Part shown: positions 23,893 through 31,727 of the stretch, piece after piece
Numbering within the stretch: position 1 is the stretch's first letter
How the letters are laid out: every line of letters starts with the position of its first letter
From: an uncultured Bacteroides sp.
GTDB taxonomy: Bacteria > Bacteroidota > Bacteroidia > Bacteroidales > Bacteroidaceae
Direction: 5' to 3'
Length of the DNA: 34,680 nt
Assembly (NCBI GenBank): GCA_900544675.1
Contig: UQVZ01000036.1
Location: forward strand, 1-34,680
Made by a program: the position numbers and the translations under genes
The notes under the pieces: generated by a model
What the model was told of the DNA's origin: nothing
What the model saw: the letters and a program-made list of their open reading frames with translations, nothing else
Databases searched by the model: none

Positions 23893-24227
23893 GACAGGCC
23901 TATATATTTTACAAAGACCAATTGGCTGGGATTCTGGCCGAAAACGACGCAGGATATGAATTTCATTATTTGCCTGAATACTTGTCTGTAAAAACAGCAA
24001 AAGCTGTTAGCTTGACCTTGCCTTTGCAGGAAGAAGCATATACAAGTCCTGTACTGTTTCCTTTTTTTGACGGCTTGATCCCGGAAGGATGGTTGCTGGA
24101 TGTTGCATTACGGAATACAGACATCAGTATACTTGACCGGATGTCATTGTTGTTAATTTGTTGTAGAGATTGTATCGGAGCGGTGAGTGTCGTTCCGGTT
24201 GAAAGAAAGGAGGAGAACCATGGCTAA
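23889..24227 (+). CDS. hipS: HipS-like protein (separate HipA N-terminal subdomain)
   Basis: A 112-residue protein that matches only the N-terminal subdomain of HipA (Couple_hipA): AYIFYKDQLAGILAENDAGYEFHYLPEYL, then KAVSLTLPLQEEAYTSPVLFPFFDGLIPEGWLLD and GAVSVVPVE near the end. It stops where single-chain HipA would continue into the kinase core, and the kinase is encoded by the next gene, overlapping by eight bases (24220-24227). In the E. coli O127 HipBST system this small protein, not HipB, neutralises the kinase. Ends KEENHG. Gene organisation and size make a tripartite system the best reading; a simple split of a HipA gene is the alternative. Confidence 0.82.
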   Translation: MRQAYIFYKDQLAGILAENDAGYEFHYLPEYLSVKTAKAVSLTLPLQEEAYTSPVLFPFFDGLIPEGWLLDVALRNTDISILDRMSLLLICCRDCIGAVSVVPVERKEENHG

Positions 24228-25161
24228 CTGTTTATATTGTTATCGTCCTCTTTTAAAAGGAGAAAAGGATATGCATCCCACTTGCATCAAGAAGTTTTTT
24301 GGAACAACGACATTGCCGACCCTTGATTATACAATAGAGCAACTTGACCAACTTGCCCTGCAAATCATCCAAGACCAGACTTCTCTAACAGGTGTTCAGC
24401 CAAAGTTATCCTTACATCTGAATGAGTATGAGGGCAGCAAGCGATTGACTATTGTCGGACTTTGGGGTGGCTACATTTGTAAGCCTCAAACCCCGCAATA
24501 TAAAATGATGCCTGAGGTAGAGGACTTGACTATGCACCTTGCTGAATTGGCGCACATAGAAGTCGTCCCTCACACATTGATGCGAATGACCGATAATACA
24601 CTTTGCTATCTTACTCGCAGAATAGACAGAACTCCTACCGGAGAGAAGATTGCGATGGAAGATATGTGCCAACTGACAGAAAGGCAAACGGAACATAAGT
24701 ACAAAAGTAGCTATGAGCGTATTGGCAAAGCGATATTGAAATACTCGTCTTTGCCCAAGATGGATGTAACCAATTTTTTCGAATTGGTGCTTTTCTCTTG
24801 GATCACAGGAAACAACGATATGCACTTGAAAAACTTCTCTTTGTATGAAACTCCGGACAATAAGATACGTTTAACTCCGGCTTACGACTTGCTGAATGCG
24901 GCTATTATCAATCCGACAGATAATGAAGAACTGGCATTGACCTTGAATGGCCGGAAAAAAAAGCTTCAAAGAGATGATTTTATCAAATCGGCAGCCACTT
25001 TGGGTATAGAGAATGTGGTGGTAAACCGATTCATAAATAAGTATGTTAAGCTATTGCCTAAGTTCGAGGTTGTCATTCAGAATTCTTTTTTAAGTGTTGA
25101 ATTAAAAGAAAAGTATAGTGACTTACTCAAAGAACGGATGGATAGACTTAATACAATGTAA
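24220..25161 (+). CDS. hipT: HipT-like serine/threonine kinase toxin
   Basis: A 313-residue HipA-family kinase. A Gly-rich-loop segment SLTGVQPKLSL starts at residue 55, with S55-L56-T57 in the place of the SxS autophosphorylation motif of HipT. YICKP (K88) is the ATP-binding Lys, GNNDMHLKNFSL carries the catalytic Asp at D200 and KN at 204-205, and TPAYDLLN has the metal-binding Asp D223. HipT of E. coli O127 is of similar size and phosphorylates tryptophanyl-tRNA synthetase; this target is not proven here. N-terminally C4, C7, H19 and C22 form a CxxC-x11-HxxC zinc-finger-like cluster. A strong AAGGAGGAG stretch precedes ATG 24220, fixing this start. Confidence 0.85.
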   Translation: MANCLYCYRPLLKGEKDMHPTCIKKFFGTTTLPTLDYTIEQLDQLALQIIQDQTSLTGVQPKLSLHLNEYEGSKRLTIVGLWGGYICKPQTPQYKMMPEVEDLTMHLAELAHIEVVPHTLMRMTDNTLCYLTRRIDRTPTGEKIAMEDMCQLTERQTEHKYKSSYERIGKAILKYSSLPKMDVTNFFELVLFSWITGNNDMHLKNFSLYETPDNKIRLTPAYDLLNAAIINPTDNEELALTLNGRKKKLQRDDFIKSAATLGIENVVVNRFINKYVKLLPKFEVVIQNSFLSVELKEKYSDLLKERMDRLNTM

Positions 25162-25228
25162 AAAAGACACGAAAGCGCAACACTTTATTTTCCAAAGCGA
25201 AATAAGCATTGCACTTTCGTGTCTTTCT
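25161..25228. terminator. Bidirectional terminator between hipT and the GH31 gene
   Basis: AAAGACACGAAAGCGCAA at 25163-25180 pairs with TTGCACTTTCGTGTCTTT at 25209-25226 (one mismatch), with A-rich and T-rich flanks on both sides. It separates two converging genes and is the point at which composition changes back to host-like. Confidence 0.8.
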
Positions 25229-25275
25229 AAAAGGGAAAAATAACTAAATCGTGTAATCTACGACGGATGGTCTTT

Positions 25276-27756
25276 TTACAATTTTACCGTCAGTTTCCGT
25301 CCCGAATAGCTTACTTTCTTATCGGCTTTCACGATAACGGTTTCGGCGGCCTGCTTGCCCGGTTCCATGACGGTAACGCGGAAGTTACGGCGTTTCAGCA
25401 TACCTGGATACTCGCCTTTACGGTCGGAAATGGTGAGCGTGCGGGCAGCGTCATCCCAGGTAAAGCGGATGGTAGAGAACATCCCTTTTTCGTAATTGTA
25501 ATTGTCAGTCTCGTCTTCGTACAAGGTAAACTCACCGTCAGCACCCGGATAGATGCAAATGTCGAGGTTATCCCATTTCTTCTCTGAAGCATACTGCACT
25601 TTCGGTCCCAGCGGGAGGATGCTTCCTGCCTTTATATACAGCGGAAGAATGTCTATCGGACACGGACGGCTGATTTCCTGCCCGCCTTCAAGGATTTCAT
25701 TGGTCCAGAAATCAATCCATTTTGTTCCTTTCGGCAAATAAACCTTTACAGGCGCAGAGGCTGTAGCTATATCCGATACAGTAGCTATGCCTTTATTGTC
25801 TTCCACCTTCTTGGTATAGAGCGGTTCGGTCACCGGACATACCAGGATGTTTTTACCGAACAGGTATTCGTTATCCAGCAGAATGGCTTTCCGGTCGTTG
25901 GCGAAATCCATCACGAGCGGACGCATCATCGTGCCGTCTTCCTGCACCACAGCCCCGTCGAGGCTATATATATAAGGTAGGAGACGGTAGCGTAATTCGA
26001 TGAAGCGTTTCTGCACATCGTATGCCCAGTCACCTTCTTTGCCGAAGAGCCATATCTCGTTCATCATCGGCGAAGAACAGTGGTTACGCATCAACGGCAT
26101 GAAGCATCCCCATTGGAACCAGCGTGCATGCAGTTCCTGATAAGCCACGTTAGTGCAATCATTGTTGTATTCCCAACCGAAGAATCCGCCCAAATCGGTG
26201 TTCCAGAAAGGTATGCCGCAAAGCGTGAAGTTCAATCCGGCAGGAATCTGCTGACGCAATACATTCCAACTGGATACCACATCACCGCTCCAGCTTAATG
26301 TTCCGTAATGTTGCTGACCGAAGTAGCCCGAACGGGTCATCTGGAATACACGCTTGCTGTCGGTCACGGCGCGTTGGTGTTCATAAATACCGCGGTTGTG
26401 CACCAACGGGAAAGCATTGTGGTCCGAACGGAACGAACCGTCGGCAGTCATCAGGTCGAAATCGCTATCCTTCGGGTTCAAGTGGTCCGGTTCAGTCGAA
26501 TCCGTCCACCAGGCATCAATGCCCATCTGGTGCAGATGGCTGAGGTAACGCCAGTAAAGATCGCGTGCATCCTTGTTGAACGGGTCGTACGGATATGCTC
26601 CCGACTTGGGCGGCCAGGTCTCGAATTTCAACAACGCTCCCATTTTCTCCAATTCCTTGAACTGGCCGGTCCAGGGTCCGAAACTTGCCCATACCGAAAT
26701 CATCAGGTGGGCATTGTTCTTGTGTACGTAGTCCACCATTTCTTCGGGACTCTTGATGCGTGGTTTCGGGTATTTGGCGTTCGGGTCTTCTCCATTGGGC
26801 AGATAACGCATCGCCTCGGGGTCGTCCATCTTATTGATGTAACGAGGGTTCATAAACTTCATCGCGTTCCAGTTCGAGTCGCATCCCCAATATTGCCAGT
26901 CCTGCACGATGCCGTCAAGTGGAATCTCCAGCTTGCGGTAACGGTCGAGCACGTCGCACAATTCATCGGGGCTTTTATAACGTTCACGGCATTGCCAGTA
27001 TCCCATGGTCCAAAGGGGGAACATCGTAGCTTTTCCCGTCAGGTCTCGGATGCAGGCAATCACTCCGTCCTGAGTTCCGTCGCGGTAAAGGAAATAATAA
27101 TCCGAGCAATGGCCTACCTGCGAGGAGAACAAAGTCTCGTAGGGCGTGTCGCTGAATTGCGAAATGCCCGGATTGTCCCAATATACGCCATAGCCTTTCT
27201 CCGAAGTAAAGTAAGGAATACAGATATTCGTATTGCCGTTCGACAAATGAATCTGCTGGTTCCGGTGATTCATTGCTCCGCTCTGGCGTTGCCCTAATCC
27301 GTAGATGACTTCTTCGGGCTGAAGGATGAACGACTGGCTGACCGTATAGGCATCTTTCGTCACATCCTTGCGGGGTATGAAATTGGTTCCCATGGGCTTT
27401 TCGGCAAGCAGGCTTTTCCCGGCTGCATCGGTGTAGGATACTTTTCCAGTAGCGATATCAAGGGTGACTGATAAGTTGGAGGTAGCCATCCGCACCTCGT
27501 TTCCGTTTTGTGTGTAGGTGATAGCTACCTTTTCAGGAGTCTTGATTACCGGATAACTTTTCTTTTCGGGCATTTCCGCCGAAGGATACTTCACGACACG
27601 CACGATCGAAGGCGCATAGAAAATCACTTCCCCGTTGAGTACGGGCGAAGCGGTCTGAAACTTCACACCGTTAGCCGTCTTTTCGTAAGTCTGTGCCCAT
27701 GTTGCCATGCACGACATCCATGCGGCAAGCAAAATCAAATTTCGTTTTTTCATCAT
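25276..27756 (-). CDS. GH31 alpha-glycosidase, probably alpha-xylosidase
   Basis: An 826-residue secreted enzyme with a Sec signal (MKKRNLILLAAWMSCMATWAQ; ATG 27753 is an equally good start). The GH31 catalytic nucleophile is D419 in WWTDSTEPD and the acid/base D492 in LSWSGDVVSSW, both typical of the family. Other conserved pieces are PLWTMGYWQCRERYKSPDEL at about 247-266 and IPLDGIVQDWQYWG at 278-291. The N-terminal beta-sandwich and C-terminal beta domains frame the barrel. Length and motifs suit Bacteroides GH31 enzymes, several of which are alpha-xylosidases; alpha-glucosidase or related activity cannot be excluded. GC content is host-like, 31 of 60 in the line 26101-26160, unlike the susCD region. 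Confidence 0.85.
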   Translation of the reverse strand: MMKKRNLILLAAWMSCMATWAQTYEKTANGVKFQTASPVLNGEVIFYAPSIVRVVKYPSAEMPEKKSYPVIKTPEKVAITYTQNGNEVRMATSNLSVTLDIATGKVSYTDAAGKSLLAEKPMGTNFIPRKDVTKDAYTVSQSFILQPEEVIYGLGQRQSGAMNHRNQQIHLSNGNTNICIPYFTSEKGYGVYWDNPGISQFSDTPYETLFSSQVGHCSDYYFLYRDGTQDGVIACIRDLTGKATMFPLWTMGYWQCRERYKSPDELCDVLDRYRKLEIPLDGIVQDWQYWGCDSNWNAMKFMNPRYINKMDDPEAMRYLPNGEDPNAKYPKPRIKSPEEMVDYVHKNNAHLMISVWASFGPWTGQFKELEKMGALLKFETWPPKSGAYPYDPFNKDARDLYWRYLSHLHQMGIDAWWTDSTEPDHLNPKDSDFDLMTADGSFRSDHNAFPLVHNRGIYEHQRAVTDSKRVFQMTRSGYFGQQHYGTLSWSGDVVSSWNVLRQQIPAGLNFTLCGIPFWNTDLGGFFGWEYNNDCTNVAYQELHARWFQWGCFMPLMRNHCSSPMMNEIWLFGKEGDWAYDVQKRFIELRYRLLPYIYSLDGAVVQEDGTMMRPLVMDFANDRKAILLDNEYLFGKNILVCPVTEPLYTKKVEDNKGIATVSDIATASAPVKVYLPKGTKWIDFWTNEILEGGQEISRPCPIDILPLYIKAGSILPLGPKVQYASEKKWDNLDICIYPGADGEFTLYEDETDNYNYEKGMFSTIRFTWDDAARTLTISDRKGEYPGMLKRRNFRVTVMEPGKQAAETVIVKADKKVSYSGRKLTVKL

Positions 27757-27791
27757 ATAGGTAAATCATTTAGATGTTTAATATCGTACCA

Positions 27792-27799
27792 CAAAAATA
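27792..27799 (-). promoter_or_regulatory. -7 box for the GH31 gene
   Basis: Reverse strand TATTTTTG matches TAnnTTTG, about 36 bases before ATG 27756. A TTTG lies 16 bases upstream, slightly short of the usual spacing. Confidence 0.45.
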
Positions 27800-27872
27800 C
27801 GGTTTTTCAAGCCAACAAAGGATGCACATTTGTTGCAAGAAACCCTACAAATGTTGAAAAGAAGGCTGTTTT

Positions 27873-30734
27873 TCAATGTTTTCCCTTCCGGCTGGCATAT
27901 TGCGAGGGTCGGATGCCGAACTCTTCTTGGAAACACTTGCTCAGGTAACTCGATGTGCTGAATCCCACCATGTCTGCCACCTCAGCCACCGTGTATCCTT
28001 TTTCCAGCAGGCTTGCCGCCTGTTTCAGGCGGACCGAACGGATAAAGCCGGTAGGCGTTTTCCCTACTACCGACATCAATTTACGGTAAAGTCCCGTACG
28101 GTCCATCCCTAAATCGTTGCTCCATGCTTCTACCGAGTAAGCCGGATTGTCCAAATTCTGCTCTACATAATGCAGCGCTTTCCGGAGAAATGCTTCATCC
28201 GTTGCCGAGAGCAAAGGCTCTTCTGGCGTCTGTTCCGCTTTCTTTCTCCGCTCTTCCTGTTGTGCCAACAAGTGCCGCATTTCCATCAACAACGCTTCCA
28301 GATTGATGTCTTTCCCATCGGAAGGCAGAGGAAGCAAGACTCCTTCTGCCAGCTGGGCAATCAGCCCTTTCATCGTCTGCGCCTCCTGTCTGGCTTCCTG
28401 AAGCCGGCGCTTGGCACGCCCTTCATCCATAGCAGACAACACCTCATCCAACGGAACAAGCATCCGGTCGACGGGAGCTTGCAATTCCTGATGGACATTC
28501 TGCAGGAACACACCTTTCATTTCATCCAGTTTCTCTTTCTGCTCCCGTATCAGGCTGCGCCGCTTGCGCCGTATATAACTTGTTGCCACCCCTCCTATCA
28601 GCCCCGCTCCCAGCACGACATAAAGCACATAAGCATAAACCGTCTGCCAGAAAGGAGGCTTTATCGTAATCCGAAACTCCGCGTATTTTTGTGTCCAAGG
28701 CTCTCCGTTCCGCGCCGCTTGCACCTTGAACAGGTAAGTGCCGGGAGGCACATCTGTATAAGTGACGTATCCGCGCCCGTCCGACGAACGCATTTCCTGC
28801 TCCTCTCTATCCACTCCTTCCAGGATGTAACGGTAATAGGTTTGTGTAGGATTGATGTAGTTCAAAGCCGAAAATTCCAAAGAAAAGAAGTTCTCGCCGT
28901 AATCCAGCGTTACCGACCGGTTTTGTGGCAAAGGCTGGCTTTTCCCGAACAGGCTGAAGCCTACAAATACCGGAGCGAACGGTAAAGGTTCCGGCAGGCG
29001 AGATAAAGGCGACATGCTATTGAAACCGTTGATGCCACCCCAATACAGGGTGCCGTCGGAAGACCGGAAAACCGCACGCGGACAAAACTCATTGCCGATA
29101 ACCCCGTCTCTCTGATTGAAATTGACAAAAGAATAACTTGCCTCTCCGTCCTTCCCCAAACAGATATCCAAGCGCGACAAACCATTGGCTGTAGCAATCC
29201 AAAGTGTAGAGTCGGAGGTCGCGATAATGGAACGGATGGAATTGTTGACCAGTCCATCGGTGGTATAAAACGTGCGATGCACTCCCGTCACGGGATTCCA
29301 CTGCACCAGCCCGTCTTCCTGCCCTATCCAAACCTGTTTTCTGGAATCTACACAGATGGCATTACACGGATGCAAAGCGGGAATATAGGTGAGACGGCGT
29401 GTTTTCCGGCTACGCACGAACCAGCCTTCGGAGGTAATCCCCACCAGGGAATCATTGCCCAAGGGTATTTCCTGGAGAATCGGCTGCCCGTTGTGCTCCA
29501 ATCTTGCCGATACCTTTTCAGCCGGCCGTGCCAAAATCTTTTTCAACGGAACAAACACCTCATCGGGCATATAGCTGAACATGCCATCGGATGTTTCCAC
29601 CTCGATTTTCCCGCCATCCGTTTCCCTGAATCCCGTCACTTGCAACGATTTTTCACCCGATACAGGAAACAATGTCCGCCCGATATTCCGGAAGCGGAAA
29701 CGGGACGGATGATAATAAAGCACGCCTCGATTTAATGTGCCTACCCACAATCCGCCCTGGGCATCGCAATACACCGTACTGGCTTCGGTTTCTATTTTAC
29801 GTCCGTCTACCAGCTTCAATACGGGAATATACTGTTTCTCCTGCCAATCCGAAGCAATAAACCAAAGTCCTTCCCGGCAACTTAACCAGATATTGCCTTG
29901 CCGGTCGGAAGAAATATAATTGAACCAATAACCGGCACGAAGGACTTCTCTCCATACATTGCCCTGCAGGTCGTAATAAAGCAAGACTCCTCCCTGCATC
30001 CCGTTGCACAACTGATAAATGCCTTTCCCATGGGCCAGCATATACGAAGTGTTCCCATACCAGCCGCCCGGCAAGATTTCCTTCAATGACTTGCGGCACA
30101 CCTCCTTCCCGTCATTCAGGTCATAACATAACAGATAACCGGAACGGTAAAACAGAAAAAGCCTCCCCTGCACGACTTCCAAATCATAAAGAACATCCGC
30201 CCAGCTCCCGGCCAACGAAGAAACGCCGGAGATAAATTCTTCTGCCTGCAACGTTTGTCCTTCGATACGGAAGAGGCGGTCGCTTTCCGTCACGACCCAA
30301 AAGTTCTTTCCGCAATCCATAAAGAAATCTTTCAAAGGTTCCTTTATCCCCCAATCTGCCAACACGCTATCAGGATGTTCCAACATCCGGCCAGCCAACG
30401 CATCTACCGCTACTAAAAGATGCTGGTTCTTTACCCATACCCGTCCATGAGCATCGGTATAGGTGTGATGAAATCCGGTATAACCGGAAAGGCGGGAAAT
30501 GTGCCGACCGTCGTAATGCAGGTAGCTGAACCCGGTACCGTCGTACAGATTGAATTGCCCTGCCGTAGTAATCATCATGCGCCCGTCGGATAACTGGGTA
30601 ATGTTTCTGACCTGATTGCCCGACAAGCCTTTTGTCGCATCCACCGGCGTGAATACAACAAAAGGGACTTCGGCAACGATTTTTGCCAGCCATCCCATAC
30701 ACAGGAATAACAGAAAGAGTAAACGCTTTATCAT
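27873..30734 (-). CDS. Propeller-sensor membrane regulator with AraC domain and degenerate kinase module
   Basis: A 953-residue protein. After a signal/anchor (MIKRLLFLLFLCMGWLAKIVAE) comes a periplasmic beta-propeller of Reg_prop-type repeats (for example LWVGTLNRGVLYY, VWIGQEDGLVQW, LWIATANGLSRL), a Y_Y_Y domain (about 620-692), a membrane segment at about 698-720, a cytoplasmic helical part and a C-terminal AraC HTH (about 850-951, ending FGIRPSQYASRKGKH). It differs from a hybrid two-component regulator: the HisKA-like motif is NVHQELQAPV with Gln at the phospho-His position (749), and only about 70 residues separate it from the HTH, so both HATPase and receiver are missing. It is about 400 residues shorter than usual. 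It should sense a glycan and act without phosphotransfer. GH31 lies directly downstream. Confidence 0.87.
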   Translation of the reverse strand: MIKRLLFLLFLCMGWLAKIVAEVPFVVFTPVDATKGLSGNQVRNITQLSDGRMMITTAGQFNLYDGTGFSYLHYDGRHISRLSGYTGFHHTYTDAHGRVWVKNQHLLVAVDALAGRMLEHPDSVLADWGIKEPLKDFFMDCGKNFWVVTESDRLFRIEGQTLQAEEFISGVSSLAGSWADVLYDLEVVQGRLFLFYRSGYLLCYDLNDGKEVCRKSLKEILPGGWYGNTSYMLAHGKGIYQLCNGMQGGVLLYYDLQGNVWREVLRAGYWFNYISSDRQGNIWLSCREGLWFIASDWQEKQYIPVLKLVDGRKIETEASTVYCDAQGGLWVGTLNRGVLYYHPSRFRFRNIGRTLFPVSGEKSLQVTGFRETDGGKIEVETSDGMFSYMPDEVFVPLKKILARPAEKVSARLEHNGQPILQEIPLGNDSLVGITSEGWFVRSRKTRRLTYIPALHPCNAICVDSRKQVWIGQEDGLVQWNPVTGVHRTFYTTDGLVNNSIRSIIATSDSTLWIATANGLSRLDICLGKDGEASYSFVNFNQRDGVIGNEFCPRAVFRSSDGTLYWGGINGFNSMSPLSRLPEPLPFAPVFVGFSLFGKSQPLPQNRSVTLDYGENFFSLEFSALNYINPTQTYYRYILEGVDREEQEMRSSDGRGYVTYTDVPPGTYLFKVQAARNGEPWTQKYAEFRITIKPPFWQTVYAYVLYVVLGAGLIGGVATSYIRRKRRSLIREQKEKLDEMKGVFLQNVHQELQAPVDRMLVPLDEVLSAMDEGRAKRRLQEARQEAQTMKGLIAQLAEGVLLPLPSDGKDINLEALLMEMRHLLAQQEERRKKAEQTPEEPLLSATDEAFLRKALHYVEQNLDNPAYSVEAWSNDLGMDRTGLYRKLMSVVGKTPTGFIRSVRLKQAASLLEKGYTVAEVADMVGFSTSSYLSKCFQEEFGIRPSQYASRKGKH

Positions 30735-30761
30735 TTCCGGTCTTTTTCTCTATGGCTTTTA

Positions 30762-30769
30762 CAAAATTA
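30762..30769 (-). promoter_or_regulatory. -7 box for the propeller regulator
   Basis: Reverse strand TAATTTTG matches TAnnTTTG, about 28 bases before ATG 30734. No clear -33 box. Confidence 0.4.
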
Positions 30770-30860
30770 AGTATAAATCCCCATTTATCTATCAGCGTCA
30801 CCGGAAAAAGTCATCCTGCCAATTACATTTTCCTGTTATACTTGTTCAGGATACCGCCAA

Positions 30861-30945
30861 GTCAACCCGGTATATAAATAACACAAAATATGAGTCAACC
30901 TGTCTTATCGATAAGAAGATATGCAGTCAACCACAACCGTCAACC
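30861..30945 (+). repeat. Four copies of GTCAACC
   Basis: GTCAACC occurs at 30861-30867, 30894-30900, 30926-30932 and 30939-30945, with start intervals of 33, 32 and 13 bases. They stand between the regulator promoter and the 22-bp array and may be half-sites for a regulator. Confidence 0.5.
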
Positions 30946-30949
30946 AACT

Positions 30950-31052
30950 GTTTCAGGAGTTTCAGATAAGTGAAACACTTGTTTCACGTATGTAAAACAC
31001 TTGTTTCAACTAGCTGAAACTAAAGTTTCACCTTTTTAAAACAGGGTGAAAC
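30950..31052. repeat. 22-bp periodic array of GTTTCA/TGAAAC half-sites
   Basis: GTTTCA starts at 30959, 30981, 31003 and 31025, exactly 22 bases apart, with an extra copy at 30950. The inverse word starts at 30971 (TGAAAC), 30993 (TAAAAC), 31015 (TGAAAC) and 31037 (TAAAAC), again 22 apart, then TGAAAC at 31047. The unit is GTTTCA-N6-T(G/A)AAAC-N4. The first pairs of units share ACACTT before the next GTTTCA. The words can bind a dimeric protein on one helix face, or form cruciforms and RNA hairpins. The array is 216-318 bases upstream of the regulator start. Confidence 0.9.
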
Positions 31053-31105
31053 TAATTTTGCATAATCAAAGGCACATAGTTGAACCAGTCTGCACAACCC
31101 ATAAA

Positions 31106-31672
31106 TCACAGGCGAAGATGAGGAAAGAAGACTATCAGCAAAGGCAAATAGTCTTTCAACGACACACGGAGCACTTTCAAAGCTTTTGAGATATGATACT
31201 CCACGCCCTTGACTGAGATACCCAACGCTTCGGCTATCTCACGGTTTGACATTTCTCTGAAACGGCTCATGACAAAGACACGGCGTGTCTGTTCGGGTAG
31301 TTGAGAAAGAGTTTGACGCACGATGCGGCCGATTTCACTCGAGAAGATTTCTTCAGGCGAACAAGCTTCCAGGCTGGAAATGCGGAGCGAAAGCTCACGG
31401 CTCTGCCAGTCGGCAAGCGACTCGAAGGCAGAAGCCTTCACCTGCTCGTGCTTCAACCAGTCGAGTGCCTTGTTTTTCAGGATAGTGAGTAAAAGAGGTG
31501 CCACTTCCTCAATAGATGTCACCTTTGTCTTCTCCCACAAGGCAATCAAGGCTTCGGAAGCGAGGTCTTCCGCTACCGCCTCATCGTGGACATACGACTT
31601 GGCAAAACTGAATGCCCGTTTGTAATAAGACCGGTAGATAAAAGAAAACGATATCTCCGAAGAGTTCTTCAT
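31106..31672 (-). CDS. ECF-family RNA polymerase sigma factor
   Basis: A 188-residue sigma factor of the sigma-70 ECF type. Region 2 lies at about residues 7-50 (FIYRSYYKRAFSFAKSYVHDEAVAEDLASEALIALWEK, contacts core and the -10 element), region 4 at about 120-165 (LPEQTRRVFVMSRFREMSNREIAEALGISVKGVEYHISKALKVLR). It fits the Bacteroidetes ECF group that works with FecR anti-sigma factors. I chose ATG 31672 (MKNSSEISFSF); a Met 14 codons earlier has a poor tyrosine-rich leader. No FecR gene follows it; the only fecR in the window is at 22522. Its C-terminus is short and hydrophobic (YLPLLIVFFPHLRL). Confidence 0.88.
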   Translation of the reverse strand: MKNSSEISFSFIYRSYYKRAFSFAKSYVHDEAVAEDLASEALIALWEKTKVTSIEEVAPLLLTILKNKALDWLKHEQVKASAFESLADWQSRELSLRISSLEACSPEEIFSSEIGRIVRQTLSQLPEQTRRVFVMSRFREMSNREIAEALGISVKGVEYHISKALKVLRVSLKDYLPLLIVFFPHLRL

Positions 31673-31727
31673 AATTTTGGCATAATAGTAGTAGATTTCG
31701 CGGTAAAGGTACAAATAAAAATTCTGT

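Larger units (their letters stand above)
30735..31105. other. 371-base intergenic region upstream of the propeller regulator
   Basis: No gene is found. It holds a -7 box for the regulator, four GTCAACC words and the 22-bp periodic array, listed separately. It lies between the regulator start and the end of the sigma gene; both run leftward. Confidence 0.7.

Noticed and set aside
26308..27297. Long antisense frame opposite the GH31 gene (329 codons)
   Set aside because: It is a shadow of a GC-rich coding gene with clear GH31 motifs on the other strand, and has no start context or domain.
30950..31052. CRISPR array reading of the 22-bp repeats
   Set aside because: There are no unique spacers of 25-40 bases, the units are contiguous and degenerate between short words, and no cas gene is near.
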